Below, in pieces: positions 15,291 through 23,226 of a stretch of 23,450 nucleotides of DNA. Under the pieces are notes generated by a model, which did no database searches, was not told the origin of the DNA, and worked only from the letters and a program-made list of their open reading frames with translations. The DNA is from JAJPHY01 sp040754475 (GTDB lineage Bacteria; Actinomycetota; UBA4738; HRBIN12). The DNA is taken from NCBI GenBank assembly GCA_040754475.1, contig JBFMCN010000016.1, forward strand, positions 1-23,450, given 5' to 3'. A program made the translations under genes and the position numbers. Each line of letters opens with the position of its first letter. Position 1 is the first letter of the stretch.

Positions 15291-16283
15291 CTACCGGTAG
15301 GTGATCCTCGAGTAGGTCTCCAGCTTCCCGAACTGGTGCTCTGCCTCGACCCACCGGACCGTGCCGGATCGAGACCGCATGACGAGCGACCATGTCGTCG
15401 CCCCGTCCGGCCGGTACTTGACCCCGCGCAGCAGCGAACCGTCGGTGATCCCAGTGGCGGCGAAGAACACGTCCTGTCCGGCGACGAGATCGTCGGCGGT
15501 CAGCACACGGTCCACGTCGAACCCGCCCTCCTCCAGGCTGCGGCGCTCCTCTTCGTTGCGCGGGTACAGGCGTCCCTGGATCGCGCCGCCGAGGCATTTC
15601 AAGGCCGCCGCCGCGATCACGCCCTCGGGCGTCCCTCCGATCCCGAACAGCAGATCGATGCCGGACCGGCTGGTGGTCGCCGCGGCGATCGCACCGGCAA
15701 CGTCGCCGTCGGTTATGAGGAAGACCTTGGCTCCGACCTGGCGGACGCGTTCGATGATCTCCCGATGGCGGTCACGGTCCAGGATGATCACCGTCACCTC
15801 CTCTGGGCGCTTGTCCTTGGCCTTCGCCACGAGCCGAACGTTCTCTTCGGGTGGGGCTGTGATGTCGATGACGTCTGCCGCCTCCGGGCCGGCCGCCACC
15901 TTCTCCATGTAGAAGGCAGCTCCGGGGAAGAACATCGTGCCTCGCTCGGCCAGCGCGAGAACGGAGAGAGCGTTCGGCTGCCCCGTTGCCGTCAGGCGCG
16001 TGCCGTCGATCGGATCGACCGCGACGTCGACCGCCGGGCCCGTGCCGTTGCCGACGGCCTCCCCGTTGTAGAGCATCGGGGCCTCGTCCTTCTCTCCTTC
16101 GCCGATGACGACGCTGCCCTGCATCGACACGGAATCGATCATGAGTCGCATCGCGTCCACGGCCGCTCGGTCGGCGGCGATCTTGTCGCCGCGGCCGATC
16201 CAGCGCCCTGCGGCCAGGGCGCCCGCCTCGGTGACGCGCACGAGCTCGAGCGCGAGGTTGCGGTCGGGTCGTGGCTCGGTCAT
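15291..16283 (-). CDS. glpX: Class II fructose-1,6-bisphosphatase
   Basis: This 330-residue enzyme converts fructose-1,6-bisphosphate to fructose-6-phosphate in gluconeogenesis. Family marks are RNLALELVRVTEAGALAAGRW at the N-terminus (outline), Asp33 in GRGDK, VVIGEGEKDEAPML, the metal-binding VDPIDGT (Asp90, Asp93), ITDGDVAGAIAAA and GIGGTPEGVI. The length is standard. I chose ATG 16283, where GGAGGT sits about eight bases upstream. It is the last gene of the glycerol cluster. In E. coli glpX lies in the glpFKX operon, so this association with glpF and glpK is meaningful. Confidence 0.95.
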   Translation of the reverse strand: MTEPRPDRNLALELVRVTEAGALAAGRWIGRGDKIAADRAAVDAMRLMIDSVSMQGSVVIGEGEKDEAPMLYNGEAVGNGTGPAVDVAVDPIDGTRLTATGQPNALSVLALAERGTMFFPGAAFYMEKVAAGPEAADVIDITAPPEENVRLVAKAKDKRPEEVTVIILDRDRHREIIERVRQVGAKVFLITDGDVAGAIAAATTSRSGIDLLFGIGGTPEGVIAAAALKCLGGAIQGRLYPRNEEERRSLEEGGFDVDRVLTADDLVAGQDVFFAATGITDGSLLRGVKYRPDGATTWSLVMRSRSGTVRWVEAEHQFGKLETYSRITYR

Positions 16284-16325
16284 TGAGCGTACCTCCAGGC
16301 CTTGTCTTCTGTTCGCCTCCATGAC

Positions 16326-16901
16326 TCAGCCGCGCCGCGATCCGGTGAGGCTCCCGAAGAAGCGTGTCAGGTACTCGGCGGCCGAGAGCACGGTCACGAC
16401 CGCCGCGAGGAGCATCATCCACTGGTCGGGATATAGCGGCCCGAGCTTGTCCGGCGCCCGGAGGATGGCCATGAAGATGGCGAGGAACTGCACGTTGGCC
16501 TTCGCCTTGCCCCAGATCGACGGGCGCATGACGGTTCCGTCCGCCGCCACGACCCCGCGGAGCCCGAGGATCAAGATCTCACGGCCGACGACGATGGCCG
16601 CGATCCACGGCGAGGCGCGTCCGACGGCGACGAGGGCCACGAGGACCCCCGAGACGAGGAGCTTGTCGGCCGTGGTGTCGAGGAAGCTGCCGAGCGTGGT
16701 CGTCGCCTGCCACCTGCGGGCGAGGAATCCGTCGATGAAGTCGGTTGCAGCGGCGATCGCGAAGAGGGTCGCCGCGACGCCGTAGGCGTGCGAGAGGCTG
16801 TGTCCTTCGAGCAGGAGCCACATCACAACGGGAACGAGCACAACACGCACGGACGTGATGCGCGTGAGGAGGGACGCTGCCCTTGCTTCGCGTTCGTTCA
16901 C
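16326..16901 (-). CDS. pgsA: CDP-diacylglycerol--glycerol-3-phosphate 3-phosphatidyltransferase
   Basis: The 191-residue membrane enzyme carries the full CDP-alcohol phosphotransferase signature D57-G58-x2-A61-R62-x8-G71-x3-D75-x3-D79 (DGFLARRWQATTTLGSFLDTTAD) in pieces around residues 54-80, plus several membrane helices. It joins G3P to CDP-diacylglycerol, making phosphatidylglycerol phosphate. Related family members such as phosphatidylinositol-phosphate synthase share the motif, but the PgsA length and the N-terminal LLTRITSVRVVLVPVVMWLL fit PgsA best. GTG 16901 is the likely start. It follows glpC and precedes glpX by 42 bases on the same strand; G3P, its substrate, is the product of neighbouring glpK. 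Confidence 0.88.
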   Translation of the reverse strand: MNEREARAASLLTRITSVRVVLVPVVMWLLLEGHSLSHAYGVAATLFAIAAATDFIDGFLARRWQATTTLGSFLDTTADKLLVSGVLVALVAVGRASPWIAAIVVGREILILGLRGVVAADGTVMRPSIWGKAKANVQFLAIFMAILRAPDKLGPLYPDQWMMLLAAVVTVLSAAEYLTRFFGSLTGSRRG

Positions 16902-16971
16902 GGCGACCCCCGGCCTCGCGCCGATGCTATCAGCGGCCGAAGGGCGAGGTGACGTGCCTGGGCGCACCGAA

Positions 16972-17015
16972 ACCGGCGGAGATCACCGAGCCTTTGCCCA
17001 GCGCCCTCCGCCGGT
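16972..17015 (-). terminator. 10-bp inverted repeat downstream of glpC, possible terminator or attenuator
   Basis: ACCGGCGGAG (16972-16981) and CTCCGCCGGT (17006-17015) are perfectly complementary over 10 bp with a 24-base loop. They lie between the glpC stop (17031) and the pgsA start (16901). A long T-run is absent. It may reduce read-through from glp genes into pgsA/glpX, or stabilise the glpC 3' end. Confidence 0.4.
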
Positions 17016-17030
17016 GCGAACCGGCCGTCT

Positions 17031-18251
17031 CTACCCGCCGAGGCCGTATGCCTTGTAGAGCACCTCGACCGGATGTACCGATTCAACCCCAGTAGCCTTC
17101 TGGATCTGCCAGCGGCAGGTCTCGCCGTCGGAGGCCACCAGATCCGGGCGGACATCCTTGACCTGCTGGAACACGGGTGCGCCCACGGCCATGGCGATGT
17201 CGTACTTCTCCGCCTTCAGGCCGTAGGTTCCGGCCATGCCGCAGCACTCGGCATCGGTCTCTTCCACCTTGAGCTCCGGGATCAGCGCGAAGAGGTCCAG
17301 CGCCGGCTTGCCCATCCAGTGTCCCATCAGCTGGCACGGCGGGTGGTAGGTCACGGTCATCGGCAGCGGCTTGAAGTCGGTCTTGAGCTCGCCATGGTCG
17401 TGAAGCGCGAGCAGGAACTCACAGATGTCGTAGGTATGGGCCGAGACCGTCTTGAGATCCTCGTCGTCTTGCAGATCGAGCATCTCCCTGGCCTCGCGCT
17501 TCAGCATCAGTCCGCAGCTCGTCGACATGGCCAAGACCTCGTACCCACGGTTGGCATACGGCAGGAAGCTCTGAGTCAGCTTGCGGATGTAGCTGCGGGC
17601 GTCGTCGAACAGCCCATTGGACTGGAGGGGAAGCCCGCAGCACTCCTGCGGCGGTATGAGCACCCTGAGCCCATTGTGCTCGAGGACGGCCACGGCCATC
17701 TCGCCCAGCTTGGGCTCGAAGTAGTTGATGTTGCACCCGTGGAACAGAACCACGGCGTGAGCCGCGTCCTGGAGAGGGGTGTGACTGCGAGCCCAAGACT
17801 GGAAGGTCCTTCCTGCGTATCGGGGCATTGGCGCCTCGTGGTGGACCTTTACGGTCTTCTCCACCAGTCGCCTGAGCGGCTGATTGCCGAAGAACCAGTT
17901 CGCGACCGGCGCCACGGGCGTTCCCAGCTTGCCCATGAGGGTGGTGCGAGCGATCAGTCGGTCGCGCAAGGGCACGCCGTGCTCCGCCTTCATCGCGGCC
18001 CTGGCCTTGGCGTTGATCTCGGCGACCTTCACACCCTGAGGGCAGACGAACGTGCAGATCCCACATGCGGAGCAGTAGTCGAGTGATGCATCGGGCGAGC
18101 CCTCGCCGGTCCGTAGGCGTTCGGCCTGCGGTCCCACGTATTTCGGTCCCGGGAACAACGGCGTGACGTTCGAGACGGGGCAGAAGGTCTCGCAGATCGT
18201 GCACTTCACGCAGTGATCGAGGGAGCCACGGACCAACTCCATTGTCTCCAT
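17031..18251 (-). CDS. glpC: Anaerobic glycerol-3-phosphate dehydrogenase subunit C
   Basis: The 406-residue protein has two N-terminal [4Fe-4S] ferredoxin motifs (C14-x2-C17-x2-C20-x3-C24-P and C60-x2-C63-x2-C66-x3-C70-P) and two CCG domains of the heterodisulfide-reductase type (QECCGLP and ECCGMAG, with upstream HGC and HPPC cysteines). GlpC anchors the GlpAB dehydrogenase to the membrane and passes electrons toward the quinone pool. GTG 18254 and ATG 18251 are both possible starts behind GGAGGGGG. Either overlaps the glpB stop. Order glpA-glpB-glpC matches the E. coli operon. Confidence 0.94.
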   Translation of the reverse strand: METMELVRGSLDHCVKCTICETFCPVSNVTPLFPGPKYVGPQAERLRTGEGSPDASLDYCSACGICTFVCPQGVKVAEINAKARAAMKAEHGVPLRDRLIARTTLMGKLGTPVAPVANWFFGNQPLRRLVEKTVKVHHEAPMPRYAGRTFQSWARSHTPLQDAAHAVVLFHGCNINYFEPKLGEMAVAVLEHNGLRVLIPPQECCGLPLQSNGLFDDARSYIRKLTQSFLPYANRGYEVLAMSTSCGLMLKREAREMLDLQDDEDLKTVSAHTYDICEFLLALHDHGELKTDFKPLPMTVTYHPPCQLMGHWMGKPALDLFALIPELKVEETDAECCGMAGTYGLKAEKYDIAMAVGAPVFQQVKDVRPDLVASDGETCRWQIQKATGVESVHPVEVLYKAYGLGG

Positions 18252-19513
18252 CACGACGCCCCCTCCAGGATCTCCGATGCCGCCGCGAACCCCGTGGCGA
18301 TCGCCAGGCCATTGCCGGAGTGCTCTCGCCACGGCTCTGCGCCGCCGAGTACCGCCCCGACGGCGTAGACGTTGCCGAAGGCCGGATTGCCGTCGGCGTC
18401 CACCGGCCGCAAGTGCTCATCGACTGCGAGGCCCGCCCGTGCCATCGGATGGTCCTCGAAATAGCCGGGGGAGAACCGCAGTGCCTCCACGTCGGGCACC
18501 CCCGCGACCGGGAGACCGAGCACGGTCTCGCGAACCTCCCCGAAGGAGTCGAGGTCGATGGCTCCGGTGGCGAAGCCCCCGGTGGCCAGGACGAACCACT
18601 TGGCTGCATAGGTCGTGGGCCGGTTCGCGGAGGCCTGGACCACCAGCGCGTCCACGGTCCCGTTGCTGGTCTCTGCGCCGACCGCTACGGGCCCCAGAAC
18701 CAGCCGGCCGCCTGCGCTGCGAAGGGCCTTGCGCAGAGCGCGGAACAGCCGGATGCCGGGCACGGAAGGCGGTAGGGAAGGGACCTCGAACACGGGTCGC
18801 TGGAGGACATCCTGAAGCTCCTGCCACACGGCGCGGTGATCGTCGAGGCCCAGAACCGATGGGAATCCAACCTTCTCTTCGGCTTGTAGCTGTGGCAGGA
18901 GCTCCGACGTGACGGCCTTGCGGAACTCCGGCCTCTCGAACTGCCGGGCGTACTCCATGCAGGTCACGTCCGGCTCCTGTCCGGGATCGTTCAGCTGAAT
19001 GCCCCGGGCCTCCACGGTCGCGCCCGAAGACAGCTTCGCCCGACAGAGGTTCTCCGCCAGATAGGCCGGGTAGAAGCTCTTGAACGCCCGGAGCCCGACG
19101 AACACGAATCGTCCCCCGGAGCGTAGGTCACCAGCCGCCATGGCCTCGGGCACGATGGCGGTCGGCTTGGCGGCCCCGACGGCGGTGGGGACGAGGAGGT
19201 TCTCGTCGAGGGATCCGACATAGCCCAACCCGGGAACCTTGTCGCGGAACCATCCGATGCCCGCCGCTACGGTCTCCGCGGAGATCCGTGCGTACGGGTG
19301 GTCGGCGTGCGCCGCGGCGAACGCGGGCAGGGCCTGGGCCGGGCTTTCCACGAGCTCCGGGTCGTAGCCCAGAACGTCGATGGTTGGGGGCGCAAGGTGC
19401 GTGGCGCCGACCCCTTGGGCCACGAGCACCGTCCGAAGGCCACCCTCGGCCAGCCGAAGGGCGGCCGTGAGGCCGGACAGCCCCGCCCCGAGCACGACAA
19501 CGTCGGCGCTCAC
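18251..19513 (-). CDS. glpB: Anaerobic glycerol-3-phosphate dehydrogenase subunit B
   Basis: This 420-residue flavoprotein begins with a dinucleotide-binding motif VVVLGAGLSGLTAALRLAEG and ends with a typical FAD-binding C-terminus (GNVYAVGAVLGGAEPWREHSGNGLAIATG-like, in pieces around 385-410). It resembles GlpB in length and overall layout. In the GlpABC complex GlpB works with GlpA as part of the soluble dehydrogenase that oxidises G3P to dihydroxyacetone phosphate. The GTG start at 19513 overlaps the glpA stop (GTGA) and AGGAGGT lies about six bases upstream. Confidence 0.91.
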   Translation of the reverse strand: MSADVVVLGAGLSGLTAALRLAEGGLRTVLVAQGVGATHLAPPTIDVLGYDPELVESPAQALPAFAAAHADHPYARISAETVAAGIGWFRDKVPGLGYVGSLDENLLVPTAVGAAKPTAIVPEAMAAGDLRSGGRFVFVGLRAFKSFYPAYLAENLCRAKLSSGATVEARGIQLNDPGQEPDVTCMEYARQFERPEFRKAVTSELLPQLQAEEKVGFPSVLGLDDHRAVWQELQDVLQRPVFEVPSLPPSVPGIRLFRALRKALRSAGGRLVLGPVAVGAETSNGTVDALVVQASANRPTTYAAKWFVLATGGFATGAIDLDSFGEVRETVLGLPVAGVPDVEALRFSPGYFEDHPMARAGLAVDEHLRPVDADGNPAFGNVYAVGAVLGGAEPWREHSGNGLAIATGFAAASEILEGAS

Positions 19514-21099
19514 GTCTTCACCTCCTCTCGGCCAGAGCCTTGCGCTTCGTCGGCCGGCAGGTGTCCCACGTTGAGGACTCCCTGGTAGATCCACTCGTCC
19601 AGCCTGACCTGTCGGAGCTGGTCACCGTAGAGGGCTGGGCGAACCCCCTTCCACCTCTCCTGAAGGAAGTCGAGAAGGGAGCGGTTTGCGACCGACGAAG
19701 AGATCGTCTGAAGCTGGTGGAGGATCCCCGTGGCGCGGTAGATGCAGAACCCACCCTGGCACGGCCCCATCCCCAGGCGGAGGACCCGCCTGATGTCATC
19801 CAGGTTCGTGGTGGGTCGGCGCAGCATTGCGGCTTCCAGACCGCGGCGGGGAACGAACTCGCACTCGCAGATGAGCTGGTCCTGATGGAGGGTCTCCTCG
19901 CGCTGCTGGACGCGTGCGCCGAGCCAGTAGTAGCGCTTCTCCTCCGAGTCGGGTAGAGGCTCGTCGGCGGTCCGGCACGGCCGCTGAACGCCGAGTTCCC
20001 CGCATACGGCGTCCATGGTCTCCTCGGCCATGAGCCGGAGCGTGCAGAACTTGCCGCCGGTGATCGTGACGAATCGCTCCACTCCGTCCCGGGTACGGTG
20101 GTTGAGGAGCGCGTGTGCCCGGGTGACGTCGCGGGTGTCGGCCGAGTCCACCTTCTCCTGGTAGAGCGGACGGACGCCGCCCCAAACGCGCAGGGCGCGG
20201 GCCTGACGGAACCCGGGCACGAGGTTCTCGCCCGCGCTCAGCATCTTCTGGACTTCTTCCCGCGTGATCTCCCATTCGTCTGGGTCGGCCACCTTCACGT
20301 CGGTGGTGCCGATCACGGCGACGCCGCGGGCGGGAACGATGATGTCGCCGTCGGAGGGCATCGAGCACCGGTTGACCACCGTGTTGACCAGGCGGTGGTT
20401 CATGGCGACCATGATTCCCTTGCCCGGAAACACGGTCACCTCGCACCCGGCCATCTCCGCGAGCTTGCCGGCCCAGGCTCCCGAGGCGTTGACGACGAAG
20501 TCGGCGTCGATCTGGACCTCTTCGCCCGAACGGTTGTCCCTGACGACGGCGCCCTTCACCGCGCCGCCCTCGACGATCATGCGAAGGACCTCGTGGTAGG
20601 TGAGGATCCGTGCTCCGTTGGCCTCGGCGGACCGGGCGCAGGCCCACACCATCTTCCATGAGTCGAGGGACCCGTCCGGCACGGCGAACGCCCGCGTGAT
20701 CCCGGGGTTCAGGCGAGGCTCCTTGCGGAGCACCTCAGCGACAGGAACCTCCTCGCACGGGACGTCGGTGGCGCGGCACCCCTCCACGAACTTGTCGGCG
20801 AACTCGGGGTCGTCGATCGGGGTCGTGAGGAAATACCCCCCTGTGTCCTCGATGACGTCGGCCGCGATCTTGCGGAGGATGCGGTTCTCGTGGATGCACT
20901 CCTCCGCCGCTTTGGGGTCCTTCACTACGTAGCGGCCCCCTGAGTGGAGGAGCCCGTGGAATCGACCCGTGGTCCCGGTGGCAAGGTCGCTCCTGTCCAC
21001 GAGGACTGTGGCGAATCCGCGCATCGCCGCGTCGCGGACAACGCCGAGTCCAGTGGAGCCTCCTCCGATGACGAGCACTTCAGTCTGGAGCTTGGTCAT
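19510..21099 (-). CDS. glpA: Anaerobic glycerol-3-phosphate dehydrogenase subunit A
   Basis: The 529-residue subunit is the catalytic FAD protein. It has VLVIGGGSTGLGVVRDAA at the N-terminus, GTTGRFHGLLHSGGRY (substrate/FAD region), a DAO-type fold through about residue 380, and a C-terminal BFD-like [2Fe-2S] domain with cysteines C411, C413, C447 and C452 (ICECEF, GPCQGGFC). GlpD-type aerobic enzymes lack that C-terminal domain, so GlpA is preferred. It oxidises G3P to DHAP with GlpB. The start at ATG 21099 has only a weak GGAAG-like ribosome site. It follows glpK across a gap-containing intergenic region and is translationally coupled to glpB. Confidence 0.94.
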   Translation of the reverse strand: MTKLQTEVLVIGGGSTGLGVVRDAAMRGFATVLVDRSDLATGTTGRFHGLLHSGGRYVVKDPKAAEECIHENRILRKIAADVIEDTGGYFLTTPIDDPEFADKFVEGCRATDVPCEEVPVAEVLRKEPRLNPGITRAFAVPDGSLDSWKMVWACARSAEANGARILTYHEVLRMIVEGGAVKGAVVRDNRSGEEVQIDADFVVNASGAWAGKLAEMAGCEVTVFPGKGIMVAMNHRLVNTVVNRCSMPSDGDIIVPARGVAVIGTTDVKVADPDEWEITREEVQKMLSAGENLVPGFRQARALRVWGGVRPLYQEKVDSADTRDVTRAHALLNHRTRDGVERFVTITGGKFCTLRLMAEETMDAVCGELGVQRPCRTADEPLPDSEEKRYYWLGARVQQREETLHQDQLICECEFVPRRGLEAAMLRRPTTNLDDIRRVLRLGMGPCQGGFCIYRATGILHQLQTISSSVANRSLLDFLQERWKGVRPALYGDQLRQVRLDEWIYQGVLNVGHLPADEAQGSGREEVKT

Positions 21100-21160
21100 A
21101 GCGCACTTCCAGGGCTCGTTGGATGTCGGATCCAAGCTGCGCGAAGCATCATCTCACTGT

Positions 21161-21178
21161 CCGGGCCGTCACGCCCGG
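21161..21178. repeat. 6-bp inverted repeat upstream of glpA
   Basis: CCGGGC-N6-GCCCGG lies about 60 bases upstream of the glpA start. It may be a protein-binding site or mRNA hairpin in the glpA leader. Short GC-rich repeats arise easily at this base composition, so confidence in function is low. I see no other structure or gene in the glpK-glpA gap apart from the N run and its flanks. Confidence 0.35.
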
Positions 21179-21298
21179 GACCTTCGTCACTGGCAGTCCT
21201 CGGCCCCTGACCCCTGGTTGAGGCCGGGCGCCGCTCCTGCGTGCACTCGACGATCGCTCTCTCCCCCTCGATCGAGACCGACCGGCCAGGGGGGGGGC

Positions 21299-21341
21299 GG
21301 CCCCCGGGGGGCCNNNNNNNNNNCGGCGCACCTGTGCGCCG
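21299..21341. other. Assembly gap (10 N) between two GC-rich palindromes
   Basis: Ten N characters (21314-21323) interrupt the glpK-glpA intergenic region. Left of them is GGCCCCC-G-GGGGGCC (21299-21313), right is CGGCGCAC-CT-GTGCGCCG (21324-21341), both perfect palindromes. The true gap size is unknown. The structure downstream of glpK could be its terminator. Confidence 0.9.
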
Positions 21342-21370
21342 GCCCCCTTCTCCCTTCGATGTCCGTCAAC

Positions 21371-22861
21371 TCACAGCTCGAGCCAGTCGAACGTACGAGT
21401 GACGGCCTTCTTCCACTGCGTGTACTCCTTCTCGACCTCGGCGCGGTCCATCTTGGGGTCCCATTCCTTGTCCTTGCCCCAGTTGACACGCAGGTCCTCG
21501 ACTTCCTTCCAGAAGCCGACTGCAAGACCGGCCGCGTAGGCGGCCCCGAGTGCCGTCGTCTCGGCGACGACGGGGCGAATCACCGGCACGCCGAGGACAT
21601 CGGCCTGGAACTGCATGAGCAGCTCGTTGTAGACCATGCCTCCGTCGACCTTGAGGGCCGTCAGCGGGACGCCGGAGTCGGCGTTCATCGCGTCGAGCAC
21701 CTCACGGGTCTGCCACGCCGTGGCCTCAAGGGCGGCCCTGGCGATGTGGCCCTTGTTGACGTATCGGGTCATACCGGCGATCACGCCACGAGCGTCGTTC
21801 TTCCAGTAAGGCGCGAACAGGCCGGAGAACGCCGGCACGAAGTAGATGCCGCCGTTGTCGTCGACCGTCTTGGCCAGATCCTCGATCTCAGGTGAGGTCT
21901 TGATCAGGCCGAGGTTGTCGCGGATCCACTGGACCAACGCGCCCGTGATGGCGATGGAGCCCTCCAGGCAGTACACGGCGGGCTGGTCGCCGATCTTGTA
22001 TCCGAGCGTCGTGAGCAGGCCGCTCTTGGACGGCACTGCCTTCGTGCCCGTGTTGAGGAGCATGAAGCAGCCGGTCCCGTACGTGTTCTTGGCCTCGCCG
22101 GGCGAGTAGCAGGTCTGGCCGAACAGGGCGGCCTGCTGGTCGCCGAGGTCACCGGCCACAGGGATGCCTGCGAGCGCGCCCACGGCAGGGGCGTAGACCG
22201 CGGATGACGGGCTGACCTTGGGCAGCATGGCCCGCGGAATCCCCATCAGTCCCAGGATCTCGTCGTCCCAGTCGAGGGTCTCGAGGTTCATGAGCATCGT
22301 ACGGCTGGCGTTGGACACGTCCGTGACGTGGGCAGCGCCCCCGGTGAGGTTCCAGATGCACCAGGTGTCGATGTTGCCGAACAGGATCTCGCCCTTCTCG
22401 GCCTTGGCGCGGACGCCATCGACGTTGTCGAGGACCCACTTGATCTTCGGGCCGGAGAAGTACGTGGCGAGGGGGAGTCCGGTCTTCGGACGCAGCCGGT
22501 CTCCGCCGCCCTCCTTGGCCAGGTCGGCGCAGATGTCAGCCGTGCGCGTGTCCTGCCAAACGATGGCGTTGTAGACGGGCTTGCCCGTTGACTTGTCCCA
22601 GATCACGGTGGTCTCACGCTGGTTCGTGACGCCCACCGCAGCGATGTCGCTCGCCTTGACCTTGGCCTTGGCGAGCGCTCCAGCGATCACCTCTTCGCTG
22701 CGCTGCTTGATCTCCATCGGGTCGTGCTCGACCCACCCGGGCTTCGGGTAGATCTGCTCGTGCTCCTTCTGGTCGATCCCGACCACTTGACCCTTGTGAT
22801 CGAAGATCATGAACCGCGTGCTGGTGGTTCCCTGGTCGAGTGCCGCTGAGTAGTCGGCCAT
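21371..22861 (-). CDS. glpK: Glycerol kinase
   Basis: The 496-residue FGGY-family kinase phosphorylates glycerol to G3P with ATP. Visible signatures include ALDQGTTSTRFMIFD (phosphate loop 1), VTNQRETTVIWD (glycerol contact Arg-Glu), YNAIVWQDTRT, SNASRTMLMN, GDLGDQQAALFGQ (catalytic Asp), NTYGTGCFMLLNTG and APYWKNDARG. Length is standard for GlpK. ATG 22861 has AAGGAGG four bases upstream. It lies downstream of glpF and a DhaL-like fragment on the same strand, and upstream of glpABC. Confidence 0.97.
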   Translation of the reverse strand: MADYSAALDQGTTSTRFMIFDHKGQVVGIDQKEHEQIYPKPGWVEHDPMEIKQRSEEVIAGALAKAKVKASDIAAVGVTNQRETTVIWDKSTGKPVYNAIVWQDTRTADICADLAKEGGGDRLRPKTGLPLATYFSGPKIKWVLDNVDGVRAKAEKGEILFGNIDTWCIWNLTGGAAHVTDVSNASRTMLMNLETLDWDDEILGLMGIPRAMLPKVSPSSAVYAPAVGALAGIPVAGDLGDQQAALFGQTCYSPGEAKNTYGTGCFMLLNTGTKAVPSKSGLLTTLGYKIGDQPAVYCLEGSIAITGALVQWIRDNLGLIKTSPEIEDLAKTVDDNGGIYFVPAFSGLFAPYWKNDARGVIAGMTRYVNKGHIARAALEATAWQTREVLDAMNADSGVPLTALKVDGGMVYNELLMQFQADVLGVPVIRPVVAETTALGAAYAAGLAVGFWKEVEDLRVNWGKDKEWDPKMDRAEVEKEYTQWKKAVTRTFDWLEL

Positions 22862-22889
22862 CGAGCCTCCTTCCTTTCGTGAGCCCTCT

Positions 22890-23174
22890 TCAGACGCCGT
22901 CCGCCCAGGTGTCGGCGGTCGTCTCAAGCAGCGGGGCATCCGTCGCTCCGGTGCCGTGATGGCCGGCGCTCCGCTCACCGAGGGTGCTCGCCCGCCCCTT
23001 GCGCGCGACGAGCGGGATCGCTGCCTTCGTTCCCTCCTCGGTGGCGGCCCTGGAGCGCCGGAACGCGCCCCCGAAGGAGGCCCCCTTGGTGAGGGCCTCC
23101 TCCAAGGCACCGCGGGCCGGCGTGGACGCGTCGACCGTCGTCCCGACCCGAAGCTCGGTCTTGCCCCGCTTCAT
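22890..23174 (-). CDS. DhaL-like (DAK2) C-terminal fragment, truncated gene or remnant
   Basis: This 94-residue frame is open from an ATG at 23174 (with AGGTGAGG about nine bases upstream) to TGA, and its codons are as GC3-rich as those of its neighbours. The C-terminal half reads VARKGRASTLGERS then GHHGTGAT, the hallmark of the DAK2 domain of dihydroxyacetone kinase (consensus roughly ARKGRASYLGERSIGH...GAT). Preceding residues (GALEEALTKGAS, RAATEEGTKAAIP) also align with DhaL. Full DhaL is about 210 residues; the N-terminal half with the aspartates that bind Mg-ADP is missing and is not in the 52 bases up to glpF. It therefore should not be an active kinase subunit. Either a decaying remnant or a retained small protein. 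Confidence 0.62.
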   Translation of the reverse strand: MKRGKTELRVGTTVDASTPARGALEEALTKGASFGGAFRRSRAATEEGTKAAIPLVARKGRASTLGERSAGHHGTGATDAPLLETTADTWADGV

Positions 23175-23226
23175 GCCCGGGTTCCTCACCTCCAAACGAT
23201 GCCTGTGTGCTGGGAACCCCGTCAGC

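Noticed and set aside
15336..16286. 316-codon (+) frame opposite the fructose-bisphosphatase gene
   Set aside because: Antisense shadow of a strongly supported enzyme; composition is Arg/Asp/His biased without motifs.
21187..21525. Minus-strand frame spanning the N run
   Set aside because: It includes unknown residues from the gap and is out of frame with glpK; no motif.
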